Below the pieces are notes generated by a model that ran no database searches, was not told where the DNA came from, and saw nothing but the letters and a program-made list of their open reading frames with translations. DNA of 45,614 nt from Flavobacteriales bacterium (GTDB taxonomy: Bacteria > Bacteroidota > Bacteroidia > NS11-12g > UBA955): positions 1 to 45,614 of the forward strand of contig CANHRE010000011.1 of NCBI GenBank assembly GCA_947463095.1, written 5' to 3'. This document shows, one piece after another, positions 19,142 to 27,143 of the stretch. How positions within the stretch are numbered: the stretch's first letter is position 1; every line of letters begins with the position of its first letter. The translations under genes and the position numbers were made by a program.

Positions 19142-19909
19142 TCAGGCTTTGAATTTCATACGCAGGGCCTCCCGGTACTTAAGAAATACCTCATATGCCT
19201 GCCAGGTGCACAGCTCCCAGCCGCGACTTCCACTGGTAAAACCCAGCTGAAAAACCCAGGTACGCAGAAAGCGGAACAGAGGGCCCACAACCATCTTCAC
19301 CAACAGTAAAAAGCTATTTTTTTGCTGCAGGCGGTGTGCGCTGATGCCTGCAAACTTGCGCGACTGCTTCATCAGTGCTGCTTTGTCTGCATAGGTATAG
19401 TGAAGGATATCACCGGCCAGATGGCCTGCTGGAGTTCCCTCGGGAATGCTGTAGCGATCGTGGGGGTTGTTGCCGGCCCAGCTTCCGATGCCGTTTTTCC
19501 ACAAACGCAGTTTTTTGTCAGGATACCAGCCACAGGTTTTTACGGGAAGTCCGCGGTAGAAATTCAGGCGGTTGAAGGTAAAGGCCTCCTTCGGACTTCC
19601 ATCTCTTTTCAGTTGCAGGATGGACTGCACGAGGCGTTCATCGGCTGCTTCATCGGCATCCAGAGAAAGCACCCAGGTGCAGGCAGCCATAGCCCTAACT
19701 CTGTTTTTTTGCTCTACGTGCCCTTCGAAGGGATGTATTTCCACCCGAGCACCCAACCCGGCTGCGATGTTGCGGGTTTGGTCAACGGAACCCGAATCGA
19801 GCACAATCAGCTCATCGGCAATGGAGGCTACCGATTCGAGGCAGCGCCGGATATTGGCTTCCTCATTGTATGTAATCACCACCACGCTCAGGGTTTGGCT
19901 CATAAGCAT
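19142..19909 (-). CDS. Glycosyltransferase family 2 (WaaE/KdtX-like)
   Basis: A 255-residue soluble GT2 enzyme with LSVVVITYNEEANIRRCLES at the start, VLDSGSVDQT and the SLDADEAAD metal-binding motif, then KLRLWKNG. This pattern is that of lipopolysaccharide core beta-glucosyltransferases (WaaE/KdtX) and relatives in Bacteroidota. ATG 19909 overlaps the TGA of the CoA-binding gene (TGATG), so it is translationally coupled. It is the last gene of the Fur-purA-CoA-binding run. Confidence 0.88.
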   Translation of the reverse strand: MLMSQTLSVVVITYNEEANIRRCLESVASIADELIVLDSGSVDQTRNIAAGLGARVEIHPFEGHVEQKNRVRAMAACTWVLSLDADEAADERLVQSILQLKRDGSPKEAFTFNRLNFYRGLPVKTCGWYPDKKLRLWKNGIGSWAGNNPHDRYSIPEGTPAGHLAGDILHYTYADKAALMKQSRKFAGISAHRLQQKNSFLLLVKMVVGPLFRFLRTWVFQLGFTSGSRGWELCTWQAYEVFLKYREALRMKFKA

Positions 19910-20268
19910 CAGTATTGGCCGGTGCGCAGCAGCACCAGGGTGCAGGCTTCCAGGGTTTCCATACCGGCAGCCCGGGCAGCGTCCATAAGTTCAGGATGCT
20001 CCGTGCCAGGGTTAAAGATGATGCGTTTGGCCCCGCTGCTCAGGATGGCCTCCATCCATTGCAACTGATGCGTAGCGTTCAAGTACAGCGTAATCGTGTC
20101 TATGGCTTCGGAAGGAAACTGTCGCTGGATGCTTTTACCGGCCACTTCACCGGTCTTGATGCCCACAGGAAACACCTCATGCCCATAATCCCGCAACATC
20201 ATCGCGGCCTTCCAGGCGTAGCGCTCCTGATTGTTCGTTGCTCCCAGCACGAGGGTGGGCTTGTTCAT
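19909..20268 (-). CDS. CoA-binding domain protein (YccU-like)
   Basis: A 119-residue single-domain Rossmann protein of the CoA_binding_2 family: TLVLGATNNQERYAWKAAMM, GHEVFPVGI and IIFNPGTEHPELMDAARAAG are conserved in the group. Such small proteins bind CoA in vitro but have no settled role. It lies 3 bp after purA and overlaps the glycosyltransferase start. Confidence 0.85.
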   Translation of the reverse strand: MNKPTLVLGATNNQERYAWKAAMMLRDYGHEVFPVGIKTGEVAGKSIQRQFPSEAIDTITLYLNATHQLQWMEAILSSGAKRIIFNPGTEHPELMDAARAAGMETLEACTLVLLRTGQY

Positions 20269-20271
20269 GGT

Positions 20272-21537
20272 TTATTGGATGATGGTTTGCTCACGCGAAG
20301 GACCAACGGAGATGATGCGCAGCTTAATCCGGAAGAATTGCTCCAGAAACTGCACATAGGTTTGCAGGGTTGCCGGCAGCGTTTCCACATTGCGCGCGGT
20401 GGTAATGTCTTCCTGCCATCCTTCGAAAGTCTGATACACAGGTTTGATGTCCTTCTGTGCAATACCAAAGGGAATTTGGTCTGTGGTTCCGTCCACATCT
20501 TCATAACCAATCCCCGCCTTAATCTCGGACATACTGCTCAGCACGTCGCTCTTCATCATAATCAATTCATTCACACCGCTCAGCATGATGGCGTATTTCA
20601 GCGCCACCAGGTCTATCCACCCGCAGCGGCGGGGTCTTCCGGTTGTGGCACCATATTCATTTCCATGCTTGCGCAGCCATTCACCGGTATCGTCCAGCAG
20701 TTCGGTGGGGAAAGGACCTTCGCCTACGCGTGTGCAATAGGCTTTGAAGATGCCGCTTACCTTACCTATATAGCGCGGAGCGATACCCAGGCCAATGCAG
20801 GCACCCCCACTGATGGTATTGCTGCTGGTCACATAGGGATAAGTACCGAAATCCACATCGAGCATGCTGCCCTGCGCACCTTCAGCAAGGATTTTGCGCC
20901 CTGCCAGGATTTGTTCATGCAGCCAGTATTCGCTGTCCACCTGTGTAAAACGGCGCAGGCCATCCACGGCGGCAAAGAACTCCGCATTCATGGCATCCAG
21001 ATCGAAGTCCGTGAGTCCCAGGTACTCAATATTCTGTTTGTGGAATGCTGCTACGGCGTGATAACGCTGTTCGAAACCGGGTAAGGTAACGTCGCCTATG
21101 CGCAGTCCAGTGCGTCCGGTTTTATCTTTATAGGCAGGTCCGATACCCCTCAGGGTGCTGCCAATTCTGGTAGCGCCTTTGGCGTTTTCCAGTGCCTGAT
21201 CGAGGAGGCGATGGGTGGGCAGGATGAGGTGGGCTTTTTTGCTGATGAGCAGGCTGGCAGCAACATCTACACCTGCGGCTTCCACGCGGGATATTTCGGC
21301 GAGCAGCTTCACAGGGTCAATGACCACACCATTGCCGATAAGGTTTTGGATTCCGGGGTGGAAAATGCCGCTGGGAATGGTATTCAGCACATGCTTCTGT
21401 CCATGGAACTCCAAGCTGTGGCCAGCATTAGGACCGCCCTGAAAGCGGCACACCACATCGTATTGAGGCGTAAGAAAATCGGCTATTTTCCCTTTTCCTT
21501 CATCGCCCCATTGAAGGCCTAACAGTACATCTACCAT
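20272..21537 (-). CDS. purA: Adenylosuccinate synthetase
   Basis: A 421-residue GTP-dependent enzyme that joins IMP and aspartate in AMP synthesis. The N-terminal P-loop GLQWGDEGKGKIADFL, the IMP-binding segment GIGPAYKDKTGR, GAQGSMLDVDFGTYPYVTSS and GRPRRCGWIDLVAL are all present and in order. The length is normal. It lies 3 bp below the Fur-family gene and 3 bp above the CoA-binding gene, so it is inside a tight minus-strand operon. Confidence 0.98.
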   Translation of the reverse strand: MVDVLLGLQWGDEGKGKIADFLTPQYDVVCRFQGGPNAGHSLEFHGQKHVLNTIPSGIFHPGIQNLIGNGVVIDPVKLLAEISRVEAAGVDVAASLLISKKAHLILPTHRLLDQALENAKGATRIGSTLRGIGPAYKDKTGRTGLRIGDVTLPGFEQRYHAVAAFHKQNIEYLGLTDFDLDAMNAEFFAAVDGLRRFTQVDSEYWLHEQILAGRKILAEGAQGSMLDVDFGTYPYVTSSNTISGGACIGLGIAPRYIGKVSGIFKAYCTRVGEGPFPTELLDDTGEWLRKHGNEYGATTGRPRRCGWIDLVALKYAIMLSGVNELIMMKSDVLSSMSEIKAGIGYEDVDGTTDQIPFGIAQKDIKPVYQTFEGWQEDITTARNVETLPATLQTYVQFLEQFFRIKLRIISVGPSREQTIIQ

Positions 21538-21540
21538 CCT

Positions 21541-22056
21541 TTAGCTTTTGTTTGGTTCTTGGTTTACCATGATGCCGCAATGCCTGCAGTTACCTTCTTC
21601 ATCGGCACGTGGCATGGCGTACAAATGCAGGGAATGATGATCTACGTCAAACTTGAGCAGGTCACCCATAGTGGTTGTGATTTGCTGAATGCGCGGATCG
21701 CAAAACTCCAGCACCTTATTACACTGCTGGCAAATTAAATGATCGTGCTGCCTGTATCCGAAGGCTTGTTCGTAGAAGCTGGTGTTTTGACCAAACTGAT
21801 GCCGCTTAACCAATCCGGATTCTACCAGCAGGTCTAGGGTATTGTATACCGTAGCCCTGCTCACCTGGTATTTTCGGTTTTTCATTTGCAGGAACAAGGT
21901 ATCCACATCAAAATGGGTTCGGTGGGAATAAATCTCGTCCAGGATGGCGTAGCGCTCCGGGGTTTTACGTTGCCCCGTCTGTTCCAGATAGGCGGTGAAG
22001 CGGTTGTGTACCTCTTCTTTTACCTGGATGATTCGCTGACGGGTGGCCTTATCCAT
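21541..22056 (-). CDS. Fur/PerR-family metalloregulator
   Basis: A 171-residue repressor with an N-terminal winged helix ([16 protein letters not shown], then [20 protein letters not shown]) and a C-terminal dimerisation domain. Metal sites are intact: [15 protein letters not shown] carries the His pair and first CxxC, and [10 protein letters not shown] the second CxxC, so the structural zinc site is complete. I cannot decide between Fur and PerR from residues alone. It heads an operon with purA (3 bp gap). A perfect 7-1-7 palindrome covers its start codon, which suggests autoregulation. Confidence 0.92.
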   Translation of the reverse strand: MDKATRQRIIQVKEEVHNRFTAYLEQTGQRKTPERYAILDEIYSHRTHFDVDTLFLQMKNRKYQVSRATVYNTLDLLVESGLVKRHQFGQNTSFYEQAFGYRQHDHLICQQCNKVLEFCDPRIQQITTTMGDLLKFDVDHHSLHLYAMPRADEEGNCRHCGIMVNQEPNKS

Positions 22057-22068
22057 AATTAAATTATG
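22054..22068. promoter_or_regulatory. Candidate Fur-family operator over the fur start codon
   Basis: CATAATTAAATTATG is a perfect 7-1-7 inverted repeat centred at 22061; its left three bases are the start codon on the minus strand. Fur and PerR boxes have the same 7-1-7 architecture and a similar AT-rich core (for example ATAATnATTAT in PerR boxes). Assignment is inference. Confidence 0.5.
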
Positions 22069-22109
22069 CCCTTCACAACTGCACTAAACAGGCAGAGGGG
22101 CAAGTTCTA

Positions 22110-23405
22110 TTACAAACTCCAGTAGTCGAGGTTATGGAAACGGGCGCGGTACAAACCTTTCAGGTCCAGCAGAAAACCGCCCTGGTTGAGGCGTTGGTGG
22201 AACCAAGACTCTTCGAGGTTGCGGTAATCGGCATGGGGTACGGCAAGGATGATGCCGTCATAGTCCGTTCCGATGGCAGGCTTCAGGCCAAATCCATATT
22301 CATGCTGCAGTTCGTCAGAATCGGCATGGGGATCCACCACTTCTACGTTCACCTCATAACTGGCCAGCTCGCGCACAATATCCACAATTTTACTATTGCG
22401 GATGTCGCTTACATCTTCCTTAAAGGTAGCCCCCAGGATGAGTATGCGGCTGTTTTTCACGTTGCGCTCAGCCTTGATCAGTTTTTGAACGGCCACCTTG
22501 GCAATATGAGCGGCCATGGCATCATTGGTAAATCGCCCGGCGGCAATTACGCGCGGATGGAAGCCCAGGGTTTCCGCCTTGTGCAGCAGATAATAGGGGT
22601 CAACACCAATGCAATGTCCACCTACCAGGCCTGGGAAATATTTATGGAAATTCCACTTGGTGCCTGCTGCTTCAATCACATCATAGGTATTCACACCCAT
22701 TTTGTCAAAAATCAGCGACAACTCATTCATGAGGCTGATGTTCACATCGCGCTGGGTGTTTTCCACAATTTTAGCGGCTTCGGCAACCTTGATGGTTGGG
22801 GCGCGGTGAATTCCTGCTTCGATGATGGCACCATAAAGTTTTGCCAGATTATCTAGACTCTCAGCATCGCAGCCGCTCACAATCTTCAGGATTTTAGTCA
22901 GAGGACGTTCTTTGTCACCGGGATTGATGCGCTCCGGTGAATAGCCCACCTTAAAATCCTGCACTGATTTCAGACCGGAAAACTGTTCGATGATGGGAAC
23001 GCAATCTTCTTCGGTGCAACCCGGATAGGTGGTACTTTCATACACCACATAATCGCCTTTGCTGATGACCTTACCCACGGTTTCGCTGGATTTGATGAGC
23101 GGAACCAGATCGGGTTCATTGGCATCGTTGATGGGCGTTGGCACGGCTACGATGTACACACCGCAATCTCTGATTTCATCCAATTTGTTCGTAAAGGTGA
23201 TGTTTTTGCCTTCGAAGTCCGAGGCGGGCAGTTCCCGGCTGGGGTCTTCTCCACGGCGCATCATTTCTACGCGCTTTTCGTTGATATCAAAACCCACGAC
23301 CTTGAATTTTTTGGCAAATTCAAGCGCCAGAGGAAGACCTACGTAGCCCAGTCCGATGATGCAGATGCTCTTCTTTCCCGAGGCTACTTGTTCAAACATT
23401 TCCAT
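22110..23405 (-). CDS. UDP-N-acetylhexosamine dehydrogenase (TviB/WbpO-like)
   Basis: A 431-residue nucleotide-sugar dehydrogenase that oxidises C6 of a UDP-sugar in two NAD-dependent steps. The N-terminal Rossmann motif IIGLGYVGLPLALEF, the centre with YESTTYPGCTEE and SPERINPGDK, the catalytic Cys265 in GGHCIGVDPYYL and the C-terminal NAD-like domain (ILGATFKEDVSDIRNSK) are complete. The SPERINPGDK form and length fit the UDP-GlcNAc/UDP-GalNAc dehydrogenases TviB and WbpO rather than UDP-glucose dehydrogenase. ATG 23405 is used; the TTG 15 bp upstream is less likely. The product would feed capsule or O-antigen synthesis. Confidence 0.88.
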   Translation of the reverse strand: MEMFEQVASGKKSICIIGLGYVGLPLALEFAKKFKVVGFDINEKRVEMMRRGEDPSRELPASDFEGKNITFTNKLDEIRDCGVYIVAVPTPINDANEPDLVPLIKSSETVGKVISKGDYVVYESTTYPGCTEEDCVPIIEQFSGLKSVQDFKVGYSPERINPGDKERPLTKILKIVSGCDAESLDNLAKLYGAIIEAGIHRAPTIKVAEAAKIVENTQRDVNISLMNELSLIFDKMGVNTYDVIEAAGTKWNFHKYFPGLVGGHCIGVDPYYLLHKAETLGFHPRVIAAGRFTNDAMAAHIAKVAVQKLIKAERNVKNSRILILGATFKEDVSDIRNSKIVDIVRELASYEVNVEVVDPHADSDELQHEYGFGLKPAIGTDYDGIILAVPHADYRNLEESWFHQRLNQGGFLLDLKGLYRARFHNLDYWSL

Positions 23406-23428
23406 AGAGGCAGATTTCAATGAGGGCG

Positions 23429-23436
23429 CAAAATTA
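23429..23436 (-). promoter_or_regulatory. Promoter box of the UDP-sugar dehydrogenase
   Basis: TAATTTTG on the minus strand fits TAnnTTTG and lies 23 bp before the ATG. A TTG occurs 16 bp further upstream, closer than the usual 18-19 bp. Confidence 0.5.
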
Positions 23437-23475
23437 GGTGTTTAAGCGTGAACAAAGAACAGTTGTAGCATGGAG

Positions 23476-25527
23476 TTAAGAATGCAGCTGGCTTCGCCTG
23501 TTCAATCCAGCCCGCAGCAGGAAAAACGACATGAGCACAAAAAACATCACCCCGGCTAAATCATACCAGGGGCCAAAGGTTTGCGACATTCGCTCCAGGT
23601 TGGACTCCATATACCTGCTGATGCCCGCATGTGTAGCCAGAAACGCAGCCAAAACACCAAATAAGGCTCCTCCGGCTACCAACCCTGTTGCCATGAGGTT
23701 GCCGCGACTCAACTCTTCATCCTCCTCTGCTTGTGCATGCTTCTTATTCTTACTGTTGCGCCATTCGGCTATACCCTTCACCACGCCACCGGCAAAAATG
23801 GGCAGGGTGGTACTCAGCGGCAGGTAGGCTCCCACGGCAAAACTCAGCGCTTTTATGCCACACAGTTCCATCACCAGGGCGAGGAAGGCTCCAATAATCA
23901 CAAAGTTCCAGTCGAGGTTGAATGACAGAATACCTTTAATCAGGGTGGCCATTAAGGTGGCCTGCGGAGCGCTGTAGTAAGTTCCGATGGCATGTTTCAT
24001 AGTGGGGTCTTTTTCCAGCATGGCCGCCGTAGGGGTATCCAGCAGTTGCACGGTAAGCCCTATAACGATGGACGATACCACAGCCCCGATAAACAAGGCC
24101 AGTTGCTGGTATTTAGGTGTGGCGCCCACGATATATCCAGTTTTTAAATCTTGGGAGGTGGCGCCGGCGTTGGCTGCGGCGATACAAATCATTCCTCCTA
24201 CCACCAGCGCCATCGGCTCATAGGCGCTGCCCGTCCATCCGATGCCAATAAACACCAGACAGGTGCCCATGATGGTGGCAATGGTCATGCCGCTGATGGG
24301 GTTATTGGATGAGCCAATGATGCCCACGATGCGTGAGGAAACGGTAACGAAAAAGGCGCCAAAAAGCACCACCAGCACACCAAGCAGCAGCTTACCGCCT
24401 ATAGAATCTCCGGGCACTATGGGCAGCAGGGCCATCAACAAAATCAGTGCTAGGCTTCCAAAGCCAACCACCTTAAGGCTGAGGTCTCGTTCGGTCCGTT
24501 TTTTTGCAGCTTCGTCAGCGCCTTTACCCACGGCACCAAGGCTTTCCCGGAAAGAACTGACAATGGTGGGGATGGTTTTGATCAGGGTGATGAAGCCTCC
24601 GGCGGCTACGGCACCGGCGCCGATTTGTCGTATATAGGCGCGGTAGATGGCCGCGGCGAAATCGCTGAAGGTATGGGCCGCCGGATCCCAGTTGCCCGGC
24701 CCGCCGGAATCAGCCAGCGAAGACAAGAGGCCCAGCTTCACCAGTTGCGCCGCGATAATGTCCGGAGGAATCAGGCTGGCCAGCAGGGGTATGAACACCA
24801 GCCAGGCCAATACGCCGCCTGCAACCAGCACTCCGGCAATTTTGGGACCGATGATGTATCCAACACCCAGGTATTCAGGGGTAATTTCGGCGCTCACCTG
24901 CGCTGCCGGGAAAAAACGGTTTTTAATGCTGGTGGCATAAACGGGAGCATCGGCAATCACATGAAACACCTTCTGGAGCAGTGCATAAACCGTGGCAATC
25001 CCCAAACCGTAATAGGCCATCCGTGCAAAGTCGCCACCCTTTTCTCCGGCAATAAGCACGCTGCCGCAGGCCGTGCCTTCCGGATAAGGCAGGGTTTCGT
25101 GTTCCTTCACAATCAGTGTTTTGCGCAGTGGAATCATCATCAGTGTGCCCAACAGGCCACCAAGGATGGCCAGGGTGAGAATGGTCCAATAGTTAAAGTA
25201 GGAAGGGCCATTGCTTTCCGCGCTCAGAAAGAGAAAACCCGGCAGGGTAAACACCACACCGGCAGCTATGGATTCGCCCGCGGAGCCAGCAGTCTGGATG
25301 ATGTTGTTTTCCAGCACCGTAGTTTTGAACACCTTGCGGCCAAGAGAAATGGCAATCACGGCAATGGGGATAGAAGCACTCACGGTGAGGCCGGCTTTTA
25401 AAGCCAGATATACCGTAGCCATGCCAAACACGATACCAAAAAAAGCGCCGAGAAACACACTCTTCAGCGTGAACTCGGCGACTTTCTCTTCCGCAGGCAC
25501 ATAGGGCCTGAAATCCTGTCCACTCAT
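23476..25527 (-). CDS. OPT-family oligopeptide transporter
   Basis: A 683-residue polytopic membrane protein of the oligopeptide transporter family. The N-terminal FTLKSVFLGAFFGIVFGMAT, GLTVSASIPIAVIAISLGRK and PYPEGTACGSVLIAGE are conserved in bacterial OPT proteins; about 15 hydrophobic segments follow. These proteins import oligopeptides or metal chelates with protons. It is the last gene of a minus-strand run after two POT transporters, 19 bp below the first, which supports a peptide substrate. Confidence 0.9.
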   Translation of the reverse strand: MSGQDFRPYVPAEEKVAEFTLKSVFLGAFFGIVFGMATVYLALKAGLTVSASIPIAVIAISLGRKVFKTTVLENNIIQTAGSAGESIAAGVVFTLPGFLFLSAESNGPSYFNYWTILTLAILGGLLGTLMMIPLRKTLIVKEHETLPYPEGTACGSVLIAGEKGGDFARMAYYGLGIATVYALLQKVFHVIADAPVYATSIKNRFFPAAQVSAEITPEYLGVGYIIGPKIAGVLVAGGVLAWLVFIPLLASLIPPDIIAAQLVKLGLLSSLADSGGPGNWDPAAHTFSDFAAAIYRAYIRQIGAGAVAAGGFITLIKTIPTIVSSFRESLGAVGKGADEAAKKRTERDLSLKVVGFGSLALILLMALLPIVPGDSIGGKLLLGVLVVLFGAFFVTVSSRIVGIIGSSNNPISGMTIATIMGTCLVFIGIGWTGSAYEPMALVVGGMICIAAANAGATSQDLKTGYIVGATPKYQQLALFIGAVVSSIVIGLTVQLLDTPTAAMLEKDPTMKHAIGTYYSAPQATLMATLIKGILSFNLDWNFVIIGAFLALVMELCGIKALSFAVGAYLPLSTTLPIFAGGVVKGIAEWRNSKNKKHAQAEEDEELSRGNLMATGLVAGGALFGVLAAFLATHAGISRYMESNLERMSQTFGPWYDLAGVMFFVLMSFFLLRAGLNRRSQLHS

Positions 25528-25546
25528 GGGCAGGAAGTTAAAGGAA

Positions 25547-27103
25547 TTATTTTACTCCATGCATCATGGAGAGCAACTTCTTATTCAATCCAATCAGGAT
25601 GAATCCCATCAAAATGGTAAAGCCGGCGATGCCACCAAAGATGGTCATGGCACCCAGTTTCTTCACTATCCCTACGGTGAGGCCCGCAAGGTTATTGGCA
25701 ATAAAGCTGCTCAGGAACCAAACACCCATCAGCAGAGAGGCCAGCTTCACGGGTGCAAGTTTGGTAACCATAGACAATCCAATCGGGCTGAGGCACAATT
25801 CGCCGCAGGTGTGGATGAGGTAGGTTCCCAACATCCAGTAGATGCTTGCCTTGATGCCTTCATCAGCCACTTCTCCACCGCGTTGCAATACCGCACCCAC
25901 CATCAGCAGGAAGCCCAGGCCTAGCAGAATCATTCCAATACCCATTTTCACGGGCGTATTGGGCTCGCGGTTGCCACTGTTCAGGCGAGACCACAAGATG
26001 GTAAATAAAGGCGCCAGCATCACGATAAACAGCGGATTCACGCTTTGGAACCAGGAGGTGGGGATGAGGAAATCGCTCACTTCACGGTCAATGTATTTAT
26101 CGGTGTAGAGGGAAAGAGCGCCACCGGCCTGTTCAAAGCCCGCCCAGAAAAAGGTTACAAAAGCCACCAGAATAACAATCACCCAGGTACGGTCTTTTTC
26201 TTGTGCAGTAAGACCTTTAACAGGAACATTCATCGTGTCAACGATATCGCCTGCTGCAAGGTTTTTGTTTCCAGGGCGATTACCCAGGTCTCCCAGGTAT
26301 TTCTGTCCGAGGGTATTGAACAACAACTGACCCAGTGCCATGCCGATACCTGCTGCGAGGAATCCGTATTGGAAGGCATATGTAGTAACCTTCATGCTGC
26401 CGTCGGCCTGCGCCACTTTGGTGGCAAACAAGTCTTCTGCCAGAAAACCGCAAACCAGCGGTGCAAGGAAGGCACCCAGGTTGATGCCCATATAGAAGAT
26501 GTTGAATGCGCGGTCTTTGCGGGGATCTTTATTATCATACATCTGACCAACCACAATAGAGATATTGGGTTTAAAGAAGCCGTTGCCCACAATCAACATG
26601 GCCAAACCGGCATAGAATGAACCCATTCCCGCGTTGGTAGCCAGCGAAAACTGACCGAGGGCCATCAGGATACCACCAATGGTGATGGAGCGGCGTTGAC
26701 CGATATAATTATCTGCCAGCCAGCCGCCGATGATGGGCGTGAGGTAAACCAATCCGGTATAGACTCCATAAATCAGGCCGGCGGTGTCTTCATCAAATCC
26801 CAGACCGCCTTCGGCGTAGGTTTTGGTAAGATAAAGAATCAGCAGGCCGCGCATGCCGTAATAGCTGAACCGTTCCCACATCTCTGTGAAGAACAACAGC
26901 CTGAGGCCCGGAGGATGCTCTTTTTGTCCGAAAATCCAAACCATAATGGCCGCCAGAAAGGCAATCACCATGGAATAGAGGTAAATCTGAAATTGTTGCG
27001 ATGGCACTCCGAAGCTCAGGCCCAGCACCTGATTAAACAGCAGTATGCCGGCCAGCAGCGCTACCACAAAGGAGAGTAGAATTTTGGTATTGTTGGTTTT
27101 CAT
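25547..27103 (-). CDS. POT-family proton-dependent peptide transporter
   Basis: A 518-residue member of the PTR/POT branch of the major facilitator superfamily, importing di- or tripeptides with protons. The ExxER proton-coupling motif is in TEMWERFSYYGM, followed by LADNYIGQRRSI and the PTR signature region GNGFFKPNISIVVGQMY. It has extra N-terminal helices before the ExxER motif (a first pair at about residues 10-60), as in long bacterial POTs. ATG 27103 avoids overlap with the second POT gene, which ends 40 bp upstream. Confidence 0.92.
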   Translation of the reverse strand: MKTNNTKILLSFVVALLAGILLFNQVLGLSFGVPSQQFQIYLYSMVIAFLAAIMVWIFGQKEHPPGLRLLFFTEMWERFSYYGMRGLLILYLTKTYAEGGLGFDEDTAGLIYGVYTGLVYLTPIIGGWLADNYIGQRRSITIGGILMALGQFSLATNAGMGSFYAGLAMLIVGNGFFKPNISIVVGQMYDNKDPRKDRAFNIFYMGINLGAFLAPLVCGFLAEDLFATKVAQADGSMKVTTYAFQYGFLAAGIGMALGQLLFNTLGQKYLGDLGNRPGNKNLAAGDIVDTMNVPVKGLTAQEKDRTWVIVILVAFVTFFWAGFEQAGGALSLYTDKYIDREVSDFLIPTSWFQSVNPLFIVMLAPLFTILWSRLNSGNREPNTPVKMGIGMILLGLGFLLMVGAVLQRGGEVADEGIKASIYWMLGTYLIHTCGELCLSPIGLSMVTKLAPVKLASLLMGVWFLSSFIANNLAGLTVGIVKKLGAMTIFGGIAGFTILMGFILIGLNKKLLSMMHGVK

Positions 27104-27143
27104 AGAAATTGTTCGAGAATGGCGGCTAAAATAGGGAAATCCC

